DNA from: CAVQCA01 sp963763115
Lineage (GTDB): Bacteria; Pseudomonadota; Gammaproteobacteria; UBA9214
Assembly (NCBI GenBank): GCA_963763115.1
Contig: CAVXNM010000021.1
Location: 1-64,000, forward strand
DNA length: 64,000 nucleotides
Direction: 5' to 3'
The position numbers and the translations under genes were made by a program. Each line of letters begins with the position of its first letter. The stretch's first letter is position 1. Of the stretch, positions 48,379 to 57,738 are shown in pieces. The notes under the pieces were generated by a model, which made no database searches, was not told the DNA's origin, and was given only the letters and a program-made list of their open reading frames with translations.

Positions 48379-49076
48379 ATTTTATCGCACTATGCAGTTG
48401 TGGTTCAGGTTATTAGGAGAAGAATAAACGCCATTTTCACCCGAGTATATGGGCAGTTGATATGGAGGACGAATAGTCACTGTCCCTCACGTTGATGATG
48501 ACATCGTGCTGAATTCCATTACTATTACGGAAACTCCCCTCTTTGCTCCCTCAATCCCAGGCCAATTCCGACCAACCACATCCCCGGCAGGTCTAGATGT
48601 CAATGTTGTATACACACCTCAAGCGCTGCTACCAAGTCGTCGCCGCACGGCTCTCCATGGTAGTACTCGGACAATCGGTGGAACTAACACTAAACGGAAT
48701 GCCCCTTTCCCGCTACTTCTAAGACGATTCAACATCGAGCTCGAAGGGCAACCTCGAGGGTTGCCTATGGGCATCCTGCCTACAAACGGCAACTTTCAGT
48801 ACTTACCGGAAGCAACACGCAGTACACCTGACATCCTGTTAGGACTCAAAACCAGCCGTTAAATGATTGCTTATATTTCGATCCGCTAAACGTGCTGGAA
48901 CGAGTGATAACTTGCCGCTCCCTGGATCACTGTATGTGTCTCATATGCAGAAGAAGTAGTCAACGCACCAAATTTTTAATGGGAAGGAAATCCTAACCCA
49001 AGCGAAGCGGAACCAAAGAAATGGGAGTCGATGCCTCGACTGTCCATGGATGTCTAACCAGCTGTTCTACGAACCC
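48379..49076. other. Non-coding stretch upstream of the AlkP-family gene
   Basis: About 700 bp. One + strand frame of 118 codons (48506-48862) is rich in Pro, Arg and Thr and resembles no family, so I do not call it a gene. The leftward promoter of the AlkP/flippase operon should lie near 48380-48450. Confidence 0.35.
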
Positions 49077-49289
49077 TTAGAAGTTCGACGCCTCTTCGGC
49101 CTGCTGCAGTCTGTCCTGCTCGGTTCGCATCGCTGCGTCAAGTTGACTCCTGACCCGGTCCTTCAACTGTTGGGCCTGCTTTGCCTCTTGGGCACTGAGT
49201 GCGGCCTCGGTGGCCGCCGTACTGACTACGTCAGCTCCGCAGCCAGCCAAAGCGAAGGTCAGAAACACCGATGATATGAGTCGGTTCAT
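49077..49289 (-). CDS. Small outer-membrane-type lipoprotein, 70 aa
   Basis: A short secreted lipoprotein. Residues 1-16 form a signal peptide (MNRLISSVFLTFALAG) and the lipobox L-A-G-C places the lipidated Cys at 17. The mature part is Ala/Gln/Glu-rich and helix-forming (AQEAKQAQQLKDRVRSQLDAAM), suggesting a short coiled coil, as in small Lpp-like or unnamed gammaproteobacterial lipoproteins. It stands alone; its function is unknown. The frame is intact with a sensible start. Confidence 0.7.
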   Translation of the reverse strand: MNRLISSVFLTFALAGCGADVVSTAATEAALSAQEAKQAQQLKDRVRSQLDAAMRTEQDRLQQAEEASNF

Positions 49290-49850
49290 GGCATTGCTCT
49301 TTGTTCAATTCACGGTCACAGGCGACCGATCCCGCTGCACGTCGGCAGTTAATCGCACTATCGGCAGGGAATGGAAAAACGTGAATGTGTTCTGAACAAC
49401 AAAGAGTCGGCAGCTGCATTAATACCCAGATTCCGACTGTGTGCTGGGCTTATATTATTGAGCAGTTATAGGTCCGGAATCAGTCAGAAAGAAGACATCC
49501 CCAAGAGACATGTAAATGACCTGATTGCAGCAACTTCGGACGTGCTGGCCTTTACTTATCCGACTGAAGAAAGCTAACTACCCGGCCGGCATAGCACCCA
49601 CCAGACTGTGGGACTTGGATCGCCTGTAAGCTTTCCTGTGCCGGCACGGGAATGAAGACGCGGCAATCAATCGTGTGGCAAGGGCGGCTGCACTGATAGC
49701 GCTGACAGGGAGGGTAGGTTGGTCCCGGCCCGGTCATCAGAATTGAAGGGAAGCAGACTGAAATAAAATATTCTCCGAAAAATTAGTGACGACCACGTGG
49801 CCATATCCGCGCGGAACCACCGCAAGCCTTGGTTCTTTTGAATACTTATC
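49290..49850. other. Intergenic stretch without supported gene
   Basis: About 560 bp between the lipoprotein and the LysR gene. I see only short unrelated frames. The lipoprotein promoter is expected near 49290-49350. Confidence 0.35.
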
Positions 49851-50756
49851 CTACCTGGCCAGAGGCTTGTTTTCGCTTTTGATATGCTCAATGAATGCCC
49901 TGAGTTTCGGCAAAACCTGTGACCGCTTCGGGTAATAGAGATAAAAGCCGGTGCTGGTGCATGCGTATTGATTTAGCACGATCTCCAGTTTTCCAGAGCG
50001 GATTTCGTCCCTGATGGCATCTTCTGTGGAATATATAATTCCGGCTCCATCCAAAGCCGCGTCCAGCATTATAAGTGAATCATTCAGTATGAGAGAGCTC
50101 TTTACCTGTACCTGAAACTCTTTGCCCTTGTATTCATATTCCCATCGATCATACAGAGTGGTTCCCAATCGTACGCGCATACAGTTATGCGACAGAAGGT
50201 CCTTGGGGTGTTTCGGCCGCCCCAACTTATTGAAGTATTTCGGCGAACCGGCAGTGACAAATCGCACAGGACCCAACAACTTTATTGCCACCACGTCCTT
50301 GGCCAGGATATCCGATAACCGGATACCCGCATCGTAGCCCTTCTCGACGATATCTGTCGTTTGATCTTCAAAGAAGAGTTCAACCGTTACCTCGGGATAC
50401 TTCGTTATAAAGCTCGCTATGATGGGCGCTAAATAAGATGGGTAGATTTGCCTGGGCAGATTTAACCGGAGCAGGCCTGAAGGTTTTTCAGCATAGGTCC
50501 CCACATCTTCCATCGCTGCAAGAATTTGATCGAGGGCGGGACCCGCCTGGTTCAAAAACCTTTCACCGGCTTCCGTCAGGCTTGTGCTTCGAGTCGTGCG
50601 GGACAACAAAGCGACACCCAGTCGCTGCTCAAGCTGCTTGATGGCCTGGCTGACAGCAGAGGGCGAAATGCCAAGCATTTTGGCAGCGGCCGTAAAATTT
50701 CGCTTGTCGGCAACGACTTTCAGGGCGAGCAGTCCGTTTAATTGGTCCGGGTACAT
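49851..50756 (-). CDS. LysR-family transcriptional regulator, 301 aa
   Basis: A DNA-binding regulator. The winged helix-turn-helix lies at about residues 16-44 (NFTAAAKMLGISPSAVSQAIK, slightly abridged) and is followed by a linker helix and a LysR_substrate effector domain to residue 300. It is divergent from the oxidoreductase genes starting at 50862, the classical arrangement for LysR control of an adjacent pathway. A symmetrical TTAAG-N5-CTTAA site sits at its own start, which suggests autoregulation and control of the divergent genes. Confidence 0.92.
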   Translation of the reverse strand: MYPDQLNGLLALKVVADKRNFTAAAKMLGISPSAVSQAIKQLEQRLGVALLSRTTRSTSLTEAGERFLNQAGPALDQILAAMEDVGTYAEKPSGLLRLNLPRQIYPSYLAPIIASFITKYPEVTVELFFEDQTTDIVEKGYDAGIRLSDILAKDVVAIKLLGPVRFVTAGSPKYFNKLGRPKHPKDLLSHNCMRVRLGTTLYDRWEYEYKGKEFQVQVKSSLILNDSLIMLDAALDGAGIIYSTEDAIRDEIRSGKLEIVLNQYACTSTGFYLYYPKRSQVLPKLRAFIEHIKSENKPLAR

Positions 50757-50758
50757 TG

Positions 50759-50773
50759 TTAAGCACCACTTAA
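50759..50773. promoter_or_regulatory. Candidate LysR-type operator (T-N11-A within an inverted repeat)
   Basis: TTAAGCACCACTTAA is a perfect 5-bp inverted repeat with a 5-bp spacer and contains a T-N11-A core. It lies 3 bp upstream of the LysR start codon in the divergent intergenic region. Position and symmetry fit an LTTR binding site, but no second site was verified. Confidence 0.4.
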
Positions 50774-50861
50774 AAGCACATGAAGCAATATGCCATTTAT
50801 CTTAATAATTCTACAGACTAATATTTGATTCATGAAATGTTTCGATGCAAAGGAGGGGCAA

Positions 50862-51086
50862 ATGCAGACGAGCAAACTTGGCAGCAGCAACCCGCAGCCC
50901 AAATACGCGGAATTATTCGCGCTCGTTGCGCGGAAGGAGCTACGTCCGGCGCGGCTCGTCACGCGCGAGATCACCCTTGATGAAGTGAACGATACGCACC
51001 TCGCGTTCTATTCAGGATGGCCGACGGCGAGTTCGGCGGTGACAATCGCCAGGCGCGTCTTCGAGGAAATTGGAGAACCAAAATGA
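50862..51086 (+). pseudogene. Small chimeric oxidoreductase remnant, 74 aa
   Basis: AAGGAGG precedes ATG 50862. The first ten residues (MQTSKLGSSN) are those of an aldo-keto reductase start, almost repeating the MQKRKLGNSN of the next gene. The rest (ELFALVARKELRPARLVTREI, slightly abridged, then LDEVNDTHLAF) resembles the C-terminal end of a zinc-type alcohol dehydrogenase. It looks like the product of an internal deletion between an AKR gene and an ADH gene. It still has a good ribosome-binding site and overlaps the following start region, so it may act only as a translated leader. Confidence 0.5.
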
Positions 51087-51118
51087 AACAGTCCGCAACG
51101 ATAATCAAAGAGAACACC

Positions 51119-52102
51119 ATGCAAAAGCGAAAACTTGGAAACAGCAATCTGGAAGTCTCGTCCATCGGGCTTGGCTGCATGGGACTGAGCTATGGTTACG
51201 GTCCGGCAACGGACAAGCAGCAGGCGATCACCCTGATCCGGTCTGCTGTTGAACGCGGCGTTACCTTCTTTGATACCGCTGAGGCCTACGGTCCATTCAT
51301 GAACGAGGAACTGGTGGGCGAAGCGCTGGCGCCTGTGCGCGAAAAGGTCGTGATCGCAACAAAGTTCGGCTTCGAAGCCGGGAAAGTCGAGGCTGGTCTT
51401 AACAGCATGCCAGAGCACGTCAAGGAGGTCGCCGAGGCGGCGCTCAAGCGGCTGAAGACCGATGTCATTGATCTGTTCTATCAGCACCGCGTCGACCCGA
51501 ACGTGCCAATCGAAGCGGTGGCGGGAGCTGTGAAGGACCTGATTGAGGAAGGTATGGTCAAGCACTTCGGTCTCTCGGAAGCTGGCGTGGACACGATCCG
51601 TCGTGCTCACGCGGTCCAGCCGGTCACTGCCCTCCAGAGCGAGTACTCGCTGTGGTGGCGAGAGCCTGAGAAGGAAATTCTGCCGACGCTTGAGGAACTC
51701 GGGATCGGTTTTGTCCCCTTCAGTCCCCTGGGCAAGGGATTTCTCACGGGTGCGATCAACGAGAACACGAAATTTGACAGTAACGATTTCCGCAATAGCG
51801 TCCCCCGTTTCACGCCAGAGGCTCGGAAAGCGAACCAGGCTCTGGTTGATCTGCTCGGTGAAATTGCGATCAGGAAGAGGGCGACGCCTGCGCAAATTGC
51901 GCTTGCCTGGCTACTGGCTCAGAAGCCGTGGATCGTTCCGATCCCCGGAACCACGAAGCTGCATCGTCTTGAGGAGAATATCGGAGCGGCCAGCATTGAA
52001 CTGACGTCTGACGATCTCCGTGACATCGAGGGTGTCCTCTCCAGGGTTATGGTGCAAGGGGATCGGTATCCTCCGCACCTTCAGGCAAGAGTCGGCCGCT
52101 GA
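51119..52102 (+). CDS. Aldo-keto reductase, 327 aa
   Basis: An NADPH-dependent (alpha/beta)8-barrel reductase of the AKR13/YakC-like group. The start ATG 51119 gives the canonical MQKRKLGNSNLEVS; ATG 51083 with GGAGA upstream would add 12 residues. FFDTAEAYGP near residue 50 holds catalytic Asp and Tyr, and VIATKFGFE near 74 holds the Lys. IPGTTKLHRLEEN near 280 is the cofactor-phosphate site. It is first of three oxidoreductase genes divergent from LysR, probably a carbonyl detoxification set. Confidence 0.93.
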   Translation: MQKRKLGNSNLEVSSIGLGCMGLSYGYGPATDKQQAITLIRSAVERGVTFFDTAEAYGPFMNEELVGEALAPVREKVVIATKFGFEAGKVEAGLNSMPEHVKEVAEAALKRLKTDVIDLFYQHRVDPNVPIEAVAGAVKDLIEEGMVKHFGLSEAGVDTIRRAHAVQPVTALQSEYSLWWREPEKEILPTLEELGIGFVPFSPLGKGFLTGAINENTKFDSNDFRNSVPRFTPEARKANQALVDLLGEIAIRKRATPAQIALAWLLAQKPWIVPIPGTTKLHRLEENIGAASIELTSDDLRDIEGVLSRVMVQGDRYPPHLQARVGR

Positions 52103-52226
52103 CTGGCAGGCGCGGCGGCTAAATTCAACGTCCTGCACCGCGTTCCTCGTCCGTGTGACGTTGGGCCCGGTGCCCGGACCTGCTGCGTACTTGTTTAACA
52201 CCAATTAGATAAGAGGAGCTTGTAAC

Positions 52227-53273
52227 ATGAAAACACTTGGCTATGCAGCCCAATCCGCAGACAGTCCACTCGTGCCATTCACGTTTGAGCGGCGTGCCCT
52301 GCGTCCCAACGATGTCGCGATGGAAATCCTTTATTGCGGCGTCTGCCACACTGACCTCCACATGGCGCGTAACGACTGGAACTGGTCAACATACCCCCTT
52401 GTCCCGGGCCACGAGATCATCGGCCGCGTCATCAGCATTGGCAGCGAGGTTACCCGCTTTGAGGCAGGAGATCATGTGGCGGTCGGATGCATGGTCGATA
52501 GCTGCCAAACGTGCGACCAGTGCCGCAAGGGCGAAGAGCAGCTGTGCCGGGAGGGCAGTACACTGACCTACAGTTCACCGGATCGCATCACGAAAGAGAT
52601 GACCTATGGCGGCTACTCCAAGCACGTCGTCGCGCGGCAGGAATTTGTCCTCCGCATACCTGAAGGACTGGACCTCGCCCGCGCGGCCCCGCTGCTCTGC
52701 GCTGGCATCACGACTTACTCGCCGCTACGTACCTGGAATATCGGACCGGGGAGCCGCGTCGGCGTGATCGGTTTGGGCGGGCTCGGGCATATGGCCGTCA
52801 AGCTTGCCACCGGTCTTGGCGCACACGTCACTGTAATGAGCCGGGCTGCCGACAAAACTGCCGATGCACTGGCGCTCGGTGCCGATCAACTTCTCGTCTC
52901 GACAGACGAAAACGCCATGGCGAAGGCCCAGTCCAGCCTTGACCTGATTATCGACACCATTCCGACCAAACACGATATCACGCCGTATATGCCGCTGCTG
53001 GATGTGGACGGAACGCTGGTGATCGTGGGGCAACTTGGCAACCTCAACGAACCATCCACAGTGCCCTTGCTGCTGGGGCGGCGGCGCGTAGCCGGTTCTC
53101 CCATCGGTGGCATCGCCGAAACCCAGGAATTGCTGGACTTCTGCGCACGTAAAAACATCCTGCCTGAGTGCGAGATGATCCGTATCGATCAGATTAACGA
53201 GGCCTTTAAACGTTTGGAGCATGCCGATGTGCGTTATCGCTTCGTGATTGATATGGCTTCGCTGAAGGCGTGA
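52227..53273 (+). CDS. Zinc-dependent NAD(P) alcohol dehydrogenase (cinnamyl-ADH/YahK type), 348 aa
   Basis: A medium-chain dehydrogenase that interconverts aldehydes and alcohols. Catalytic zinc ligands are in YCGVCHTDLH near residue 36 and PGHEIIGRV near 60. Structural zinc cysteines lie in CMVDSCQTCDQC and EEQLC (about 90-112). The cofactor loop GLGGLGHMAVKLA lies near 182. AGAGGAG upstream of ATG 52227 is a strong ribosome-binding site. It is collinear with the aldo-keto reductase and follows it by 124 bp, probably under the same LysR control. Confidence 0.93.
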   Translation: MKTLGYAAQSADSPLVPFTFERRALRPNDVAMEILYCGVCHTDLHMARNDWNWSTYPLVPGHEIIGRVISIGSEVTRFEAGDHVAVGCMVDSCQTCDQCRKGEEQLCREGSTLTYSSPDRITKEMTYGGYSKHVVARQEFVLRIPEGLDLARAAPLLCAGITTYSPLRTWNIGPGSRVGVIGLGGLGHMAVKLATGLGAHVTVMSRAADKTADALALGADQLLVSTDENAMAKAQSSLDLIIDTIPTKHDITPYMPLLDVDGTLVIVGQLGNLNEPSTVPLLLGRRRVAGSPIGGIAETQELLDFCARKNILPECEMIRIDQINEAFKRLEHADVRYRFVIDMASLKA

Positions 53274-53315
53274 TTGAAAATGCACTAGTCATTCCGCAAG
53301 TCGAGGAGAAGCAGC

Positions 53316-53960
53316 ATGCGCATTGGCATTCTTGGGTCGGGACTGATGGGCAGAAAACTCGGCACGATGTTTGCCCGCGCCGGACATGAAGTGGTGTTCA
53401 GCTACGCCCGCAGCGAGCAGAAGCTCAAGAAGCTCGCACGGGATGCCAAGGGCAAGGCGAGGTCCGGTACACCGCGGGAGGCCGCGCAGGAGGCAGATGC
53501 CCTGCTGTTGGCCGTGTATTGGTCCCGAATGGATGATGTTCTGACTCAGGCTGGCGACCTGTCGGGCAAGGTGTTTCTGAGCTGCTCGCTCCCGATGAAC
53601 GCCGACAACACCGACCTGGTGATCGCACACACTACCTCTGGCGCGGAAGAGCTGGCAAAGAAGCTTCCTGAGGCACGGGTCGTCTCCGCCTTCAACACCG
53701 TGCCGAGCGAAGTGCTTTTTGACGTTTTCGCGGCCCGGCGCAGAGCCACAAAGCCCAGTCTCGTTTATTGCGCGGACGATTCCGACAGTAAAGAGGTTGC
53801 CGATCGACTGATCCGCGACGTCGGATTCAGTCCGGTGGACGTTGGGCCGCTGTGTACCGCCCGTTATACCGAACCATTTGCGTTGCTGATTGGCCAGCTC
53901 GCATACGGAGGCATAAACGGTCCGCAAATGGCATACCGGTTCCAGTGGTTCAGTGAATAG
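53316..53960 (+). CDS. NADPH-dependent F420 reductase-like (NADP_Rossmann, ProC-like) protein, 214 aa
   Basis: A single Rossmann-domain oxidoreductase of the NPD/F420:NADP reductase-like group common in bacteria without F420. The dinucleotide loop IGILGSGLMGRKL lies at residues 3-15, with SYAR near 37 as a 2'-phosphate contact. The frame is complete and GAGGAG lies upstream of ATG 53316. It ends the three-gene oxidoreductase set. Its natural substrate is unknown. Confidence 0.85.
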   Translation: MRIGILGSGLMGRKLGTMFARAGHEVVFSYARSEQKLKKLARDAKGKARSGTPREAAQEADALLLAVYWSRMDDVLTQAGDLSGKVFLSCSLPMNADNTDLVIAHTTSGAEELAKKLPEARVVSAFNTVPSEVLFDVFAARRRATKPSLVYCADDSDSKEVADRLIRDVGFSPVDVGPLCTARYTEPFALLIGQLAYGGINGPQMAYRFQWFSE

Positions 53961-54030
53961 GCAAGTCTGGAACCGTACCAACAAACTTGCGTTTTGCGTA
54001 TAGCAATGCATAACAAGAAGCGGAGGATAT

Positions 54031-55187
54031 ATGGCTGACTCACCCGATCATGGTATACCTGAACCAGTGTTTGCGGTTACTCCTTTGGAGCTGTTCTTTG
54101 ACCTTGTCTTCGCGTTCGCAATATCCCAGCTGTCGCACCATCTATTGATTCACCTGACATGGTAAGGAGCGGCAGAGACGCTGGTGATGCTGTTGGCCAT
54201 CTTCGCGGCTTGGTTTACGACAAGCTGGTCGGCAACCATGATCCGGGCCGATCAAGCCAGGACTCGCCGGTTGGTTTTGGTGGTGATGCTGCTCGGTCTG
54301 TTCATGAACGCTTCGGTGACCAGGGCCTTCACCACCTCCGGCTGGGCCTTCGTTGTTCCTCTGTTGATGATCCACTGGGACGCACCTTCTGGACGCTCGC
54401 AAATTCAACCAACGCGGTACTCCGTGAACACTATTTCCGGACACTGCTCTGGCTGACTGCCACGACACCTTTATGGATTGCAGGCGCGGCGGTTAGCCAG
54501 GAAGCCCGTTTGCTATGGTGGGCACTGGCCGCCGGGCTCGATCAGATTGGCCGTTGGCTGGCGCACCCCATACCAGGCCGCCACCTGCATTCGGAGCATG
54601 TCCCGTTCAACGCCGAGCATATGCTGGAACGTTGCCGCCTGTTCCTGATAATTGCGCTTGGCGAAACGGTGCTTACTACCGGCTCTGCAATCGCCGAAGC
54701 ACCCATGACCGTCATGACCCTGACAACCGGCACTGCTTCCCTGGCAATGACGGTAGCCCTATGGGCCATGAGTTTCGGGCGCTCGCACACACTTATCCTT
54801 CAACACCTGGAAGAAACGACTGACCCCATCCGCACCAGCCGCCACGCGATAAATGCACTTATAATAATGGTTGCCGGACTCATTGCCGTGGCGGTCGCAA
54901 ATGAGGAAATGATTGCGCACCCACACGGGCAGACACCGGTTGACCTGAGCCTGCTACTGATCGGCGGCCCCGTTCTCTTTCTGGCCGCCCAGGGGTGGTA
55001 TCTACGGGTAGTGCCTCGTGTTTGGTCGAAGTTGCATTTCATCGGTGGCAGCGCCCTTTTGCTTCTCGGTCTCGGCACGCTGTTTGTCCCCCCTTATGCC
55101 GCCTTGATTCTTACCGGGGCGAGTCTTGCGATTCTTGCGCTTGTCGACCAAAAGTTGTCCAGTGACCCTGTACAAACAACGGAATAG
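54031..55187 (+). pseudogene. LtrA-family (low temperature requirement A) membrane protein, inactivated
   Basis: ATG 54031 with GGAGG upstream gives MADSPDHG…VTPLELFFDLVFAFAISQLS, the LtrA family opening. An in-frame TAA at 54163-54165 interrupts it after LIHLTW. The same frame resumes with GAAETLVMLLAIFAAW up to about 54375, then a one-base loss moves the reading to the frame beginning LGRTFWTLANSTNAV. That frame continues through typical membrane segments to 55187. With two independent lesions in about 385 codons the gene is very probably dead. Confidence 0.85.
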
Positions 55188-55197
55188 GCTAGTGTAT

Positions 55198-55488
55198 CTA
55201 ATTGTATTCGATGCCGAGATGGTCATTGACAATCAGCCAGTCAATACGTGCGGTGATGTCTCCAATGGTAAGTTCGTGGAAGGCTCCGTAGGCGGGTGAG
55301 TGGTCCAATTCCAGTTCAAGGATTTTCTTTTCGCGGGATCCTTTAAGAATCCTGGCGAGCAGTGCCCGGCCGCCGCTCAAAATCAGATCATCCGCGCCAC
55401 GCAGGATGGTGCGGATTTCCTCCTTGGGGAGTGCGTCGACAGACAGTGGGTGCAGCGAGACGGGTACATGTTTGGTTTTCCGGCTCAT
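55198..55488 (-). CDS. RQC-minor-1-like DNA-binding protein, C-terminally shortened, 96 aa
   Basis: Resembles the small RQC-minor-1 family, a winged-helix (RecQ C-terminal-like) domain often near toxin or conflict genes. Characteristic segments are LPKEEIRTILRGADDLI (about 20-36), SGGRALLARILKGSREKK and the ending ITARIDWLIVNDHLGIEY. Family members usually continue 15-25 residues further, so the stop just before 55198 truncates it. A HipA relic lies divergently on the other strand. Confidence 0.6.
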   Translation of the reverse strand: MSRKTKHVPVSLHPLSVDALPKEEIRTILRGADDLILSGGRALLARILKGSREKKILELELDHSPAYGAFHELTIGDITARIDWLIVNDHLGIEYN

Positions 55489-55593
55489 ATTATCGGGTAG
55501 TTGTGGGGTCGTGAATATTGTAAGTACTGCGATTGTAAATCTGTGGGGTATGATGTCGAATCAGCCTGCGCAATAATCCGGTAACCGAAATCA

Positions 55594-56112
55594 TTGGATA
55601 CCGTCCCTGGCGGCTACATCCCTGCACGTGCAGAAATCAAATCAATGGATATGGAATTCCTGAACGGTGCTGTCGCCCCGCATGAAGATCGCCTGACCTT
55701 CATGAGGGCGCAGATCGTGTTCTGGCTGCTGGCCGCCCTCGACGGCCATGCCAAGAACTTCTCGATTTTTCTCTCACCGGGTGGCTTCCGGCTTACGCCG
55801 TTCTATGATGTCATGTCCGCGGCGCCTAACCCGGAATTCCCGCTGCAGAAGGTCAAGCTGGCGATGGCGTTCGGGGAAAAGGGGTATTATCGCCTCTGCC
55901 AGATCCAGCTCCGGCATTTTTACCAGACAGGACTAAAAGTCGGGCTGCATTAGCAGGACATTGAGAGTATTTTTTCGGACCTGTCAGCGCGGATGGAGGG
56001 TGCGATTCCCAAGGCAGCCGCTTTGGCTGCCGATGCCGGGATGCCGGAATCAACGGCCGGTCCGATACTGGCGGGCGTCAGCAAGCGGGCTATGCAGATA
56101 CAAAGGGTATAA
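55594..56112 (+). pseudogene. HipA-like kinase relic (C-terminal part)
   Basis: A + strand frame gives RLTFMRAQIVFWLLAALDGHAKNFS (only part quoted by family), then FRLTPFYDVMSA, the catalytic and metal-binding core of HipA-type Ser/Thr kinases of type II toxin-antitoxin systems. An in-frame TAG at 55951 is followed in the same frame by QDIESIFSDLSARM to a final stop at 56112, matching the HipA C-terminal end. The N-terminal two thirds and the HipB antitoxin are absent, so this is a decayed module. Confidence 0.75.
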
Positions 56113-56158
56113 TGCAAAAGGAATGACCAGACATCGATGAAAACCAGGACTGGAAACC

Positions 56159-56296
56159 ATGCCGCAACTCGAACACATCGAAGCCATCGAAAAACGGCTG
56201 TGGACCGAAGCGTATGCCCTGCGCGCAAATTCCAACCACGCCAGCAACGAGTATTTCCTGCCGGTCACCAGAATCACGTTTCGGCGGAAGCCGTGA
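56159..56296 (+). pseudogene. HsdM (type I methyltransferase) N-terminal remnant, 45 aa
   Basis: From ATG 56159 the frame reads MPQLEHIEAIEKRLWTEAY, then LRANSNHASNEYFLPV, which is the N-terminus of N-6 adenine methyltransferase HsdM. The similarity ends abruptly and the frame stops at 56296. No hsdS or hsdR sequence remains nearby. It belongs to a different HsdM subgroup from the fragment at 45136-45196. Confidence 0.65.
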
Positions 56297-56371
56297 CGCC
56301 CGCCGGAATGCTCTTCTGATTTTTAGTGGAGTGCTAAGCTAAACGGTACACGGACACTGGAGGAACAAAGC

Positions 56372-57442
56372 ATGAATTTTGATTTCAACAAGACCCTTAA
56401 GCTGATCACGGGCGGCCTCACAAGCCCGCAGCAGACCTGGAGCGAGTACCTCGGGGAGAATCCATCCTGGCAGCAGACGCTGGTGGCGCTGACCGCGCCG
56501 CTTTTCGTGGTCAGCATGGTACTGACCGTCCTGCTGTCTCGGATGGTCGGGAACTTTTCGCCCTATGGTATGGGCCAGAGCTGGTTCAGCGCCATCCTGA
56601 TCGGCTTGCTCGTGGGGGCGATATCGTTCCTGGTCGTCGTGTTCGCGTTCAATCTGCTGGCCGGCATATTCCAGGGCAAGCCGAATTTCTCCCGCGCCTT
56701 CGCGGCGATATCGCTGGCGGCAATCCCGGCCTGGCTGGCCGGTATCGTGGGGGCCGTGGTGCCCTGGGTAGGTCCGCTGATTTCACTGGCCGGTGCGATC
56801 GTCAGCCTGGTGTTCATGTACAAAATCATGCCGCTTGCTCTCGAAGTGCCCGGCAACAAGCGCACCATACATTTCGTGGTCTCGATCGTGGTCGTTATCG
56901 TCATTAACCTTGTGATCGGAAGCACCCTGGGGGTGGGCCGAATGGGCTCAGAATATGCTGCTTTGCATGTAGGGGGCAGCAAGCAGGCCGGCGAGGTTGC
57001 CCCGGCGTCCGGCATGTTCGGGCAAATCGGGCGACAGGCGGCGTTGATCGCCAAGGTCAGCGAGGACCGGTACGATCCGCCCGGCGACGGTATGGTGACC
57101 CCCGATCAGACCCGGTGGGTGGCCGACACGCTGGCGAAATCGTCTCAGGCCTACGGCGAGGAAATGGGCCGGCTGAAGTCGATTTCGGAGGATCTCAAAG
57201 ACAAGGAGAACCTGTCGCCGGCCGATCTGGCGAAGATGTACCAGGGCATGGGCTCCGTGGTCAGCCTCAACAGTATCGAGATGGAGGTAGTCAAATCGGG
57301 CGGAGGCAACTGGGCCGAATATCAATGGGTGAAGAACCAACTCCGAAATGCGCGGATGCAGCGTGGTGAGGGCTCCGACGCGGCCGCGCACAACTATGAA
57401 CTTTACCAGGGAATTCCGGAGGAACTGCGGACCAGCCTGTGA
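56372..57442 (+). CDS. Yip1-domain membrane protein, 356 aa
   Basis: An inner-membrane protein. Residues 1-40 are cytoplasmic. Hydrophobic segments at about 45-60, 70-95, 105-155 and 170-190 form a Yip1-like domain, which includes GIVGAVVPWVGPLISLAG. The rest (190-356) is hydrophilic, predicted alpha-helical and without recognised domain, and holds SEDRYDPPGDGMVTPDQ. GGAGG lies upstream of ATG 56372. It is single and intact amid broken genes. Yip1-like proteins in bacteria have no firm function. Confidence 0.75.
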   Translation: MNFDFNKTLKLITGGLTSPQQTWSEYLGENPSWQQTLVALTAPLFVVSMVLTVLLSRMVGNFSPYGMGQSWFSAILIGLLVGAISFLVVVFAFNLLAGIFQGKPNFSRAFAAISLAAIPAWLAGIVGAVVPWVGPLISLAGAIVSLVFMYKIMPLALEVPGNKRTIHFVVSIVVVIVINLVIGSTLGVGRMGSEYAALHVGGSKQAGEVAPASGMFGQIGRQAALIAKVSEDRYDPPGDGMVTPDQTRWVADTLAKSSQAYGEEMGRLKSISEDLKDKENLSPADLAKMYQGMGSVVSLNSIEMEVVKSGGGNWAEYQWVKNQLRNARMQRGEGSDAAAHNYELYQGIPEELRTSL

Positions 57443-57662
57443 AATCAGCGGCGCAGAGGTGGACACCTTTCCGCTAGCTGCCGATCAACAGGCCTTCCAG
57501 TACCCCCAGGACAGGCTGAAGCCAGGCACGGCGCCCAGCGTGGATGTTTGGTGGCGGTCCAGACAGGCGTGGGGTGATGCCCTGGAAGATCAGATAGAGA
57601 ATGCCATCGGCCGAAAGGAGCAACATCGACGGTGTACGGTTCACGGGCAGCATCCTGTGGAC

Positions 57663-57687
57663 GGATTTCGTCCCTGGCCACCGTATA
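57663..57687 (+). repeat. Imperfect direct copy of the tRNA-Phe acceptor end
   Basis: This 25-nt segment matches 45636-45660 (the T arm, acceptor and following bases of the tRNA-Phe scar) at 21 positions, sharing the core CGTCCCTGG. It could be a degenerate second attachment-site copy bounding 45.66-57.69 kb. The match is short and may be chance. Confidence 0.25.
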
Positions 57688-57716
57688 TATCAAGCAGATA
57701 AACGTTTACATTTTTA

Positions 57717-57738
57717 ATCCCTGAGGTCACTCAGGGAT
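57717..57738 (-). terminator. Hairpin at the end of the GMC-Rieske-DUF1080 gene
   Basis: A perfect 9-bp stem ATCCCTGAG/CTCAGGGAT with a 4-nt loop begins at the stop codon of the leftward gene. No T-run follows in the direction of transcription (the sequence continues as TAAAAATG), so it would be at best a weak or Rho-assisted terminator, or an mRNA-stabilising hairpin. Confidence 0.35.

Noticed and set aside
48506..48862. 118-codon + strand frame upstream of the AlkP-family gene
   Set aside because: Composition is unlike a folded protein and there is no good start signal or family similarity, although I cannot exclude it.
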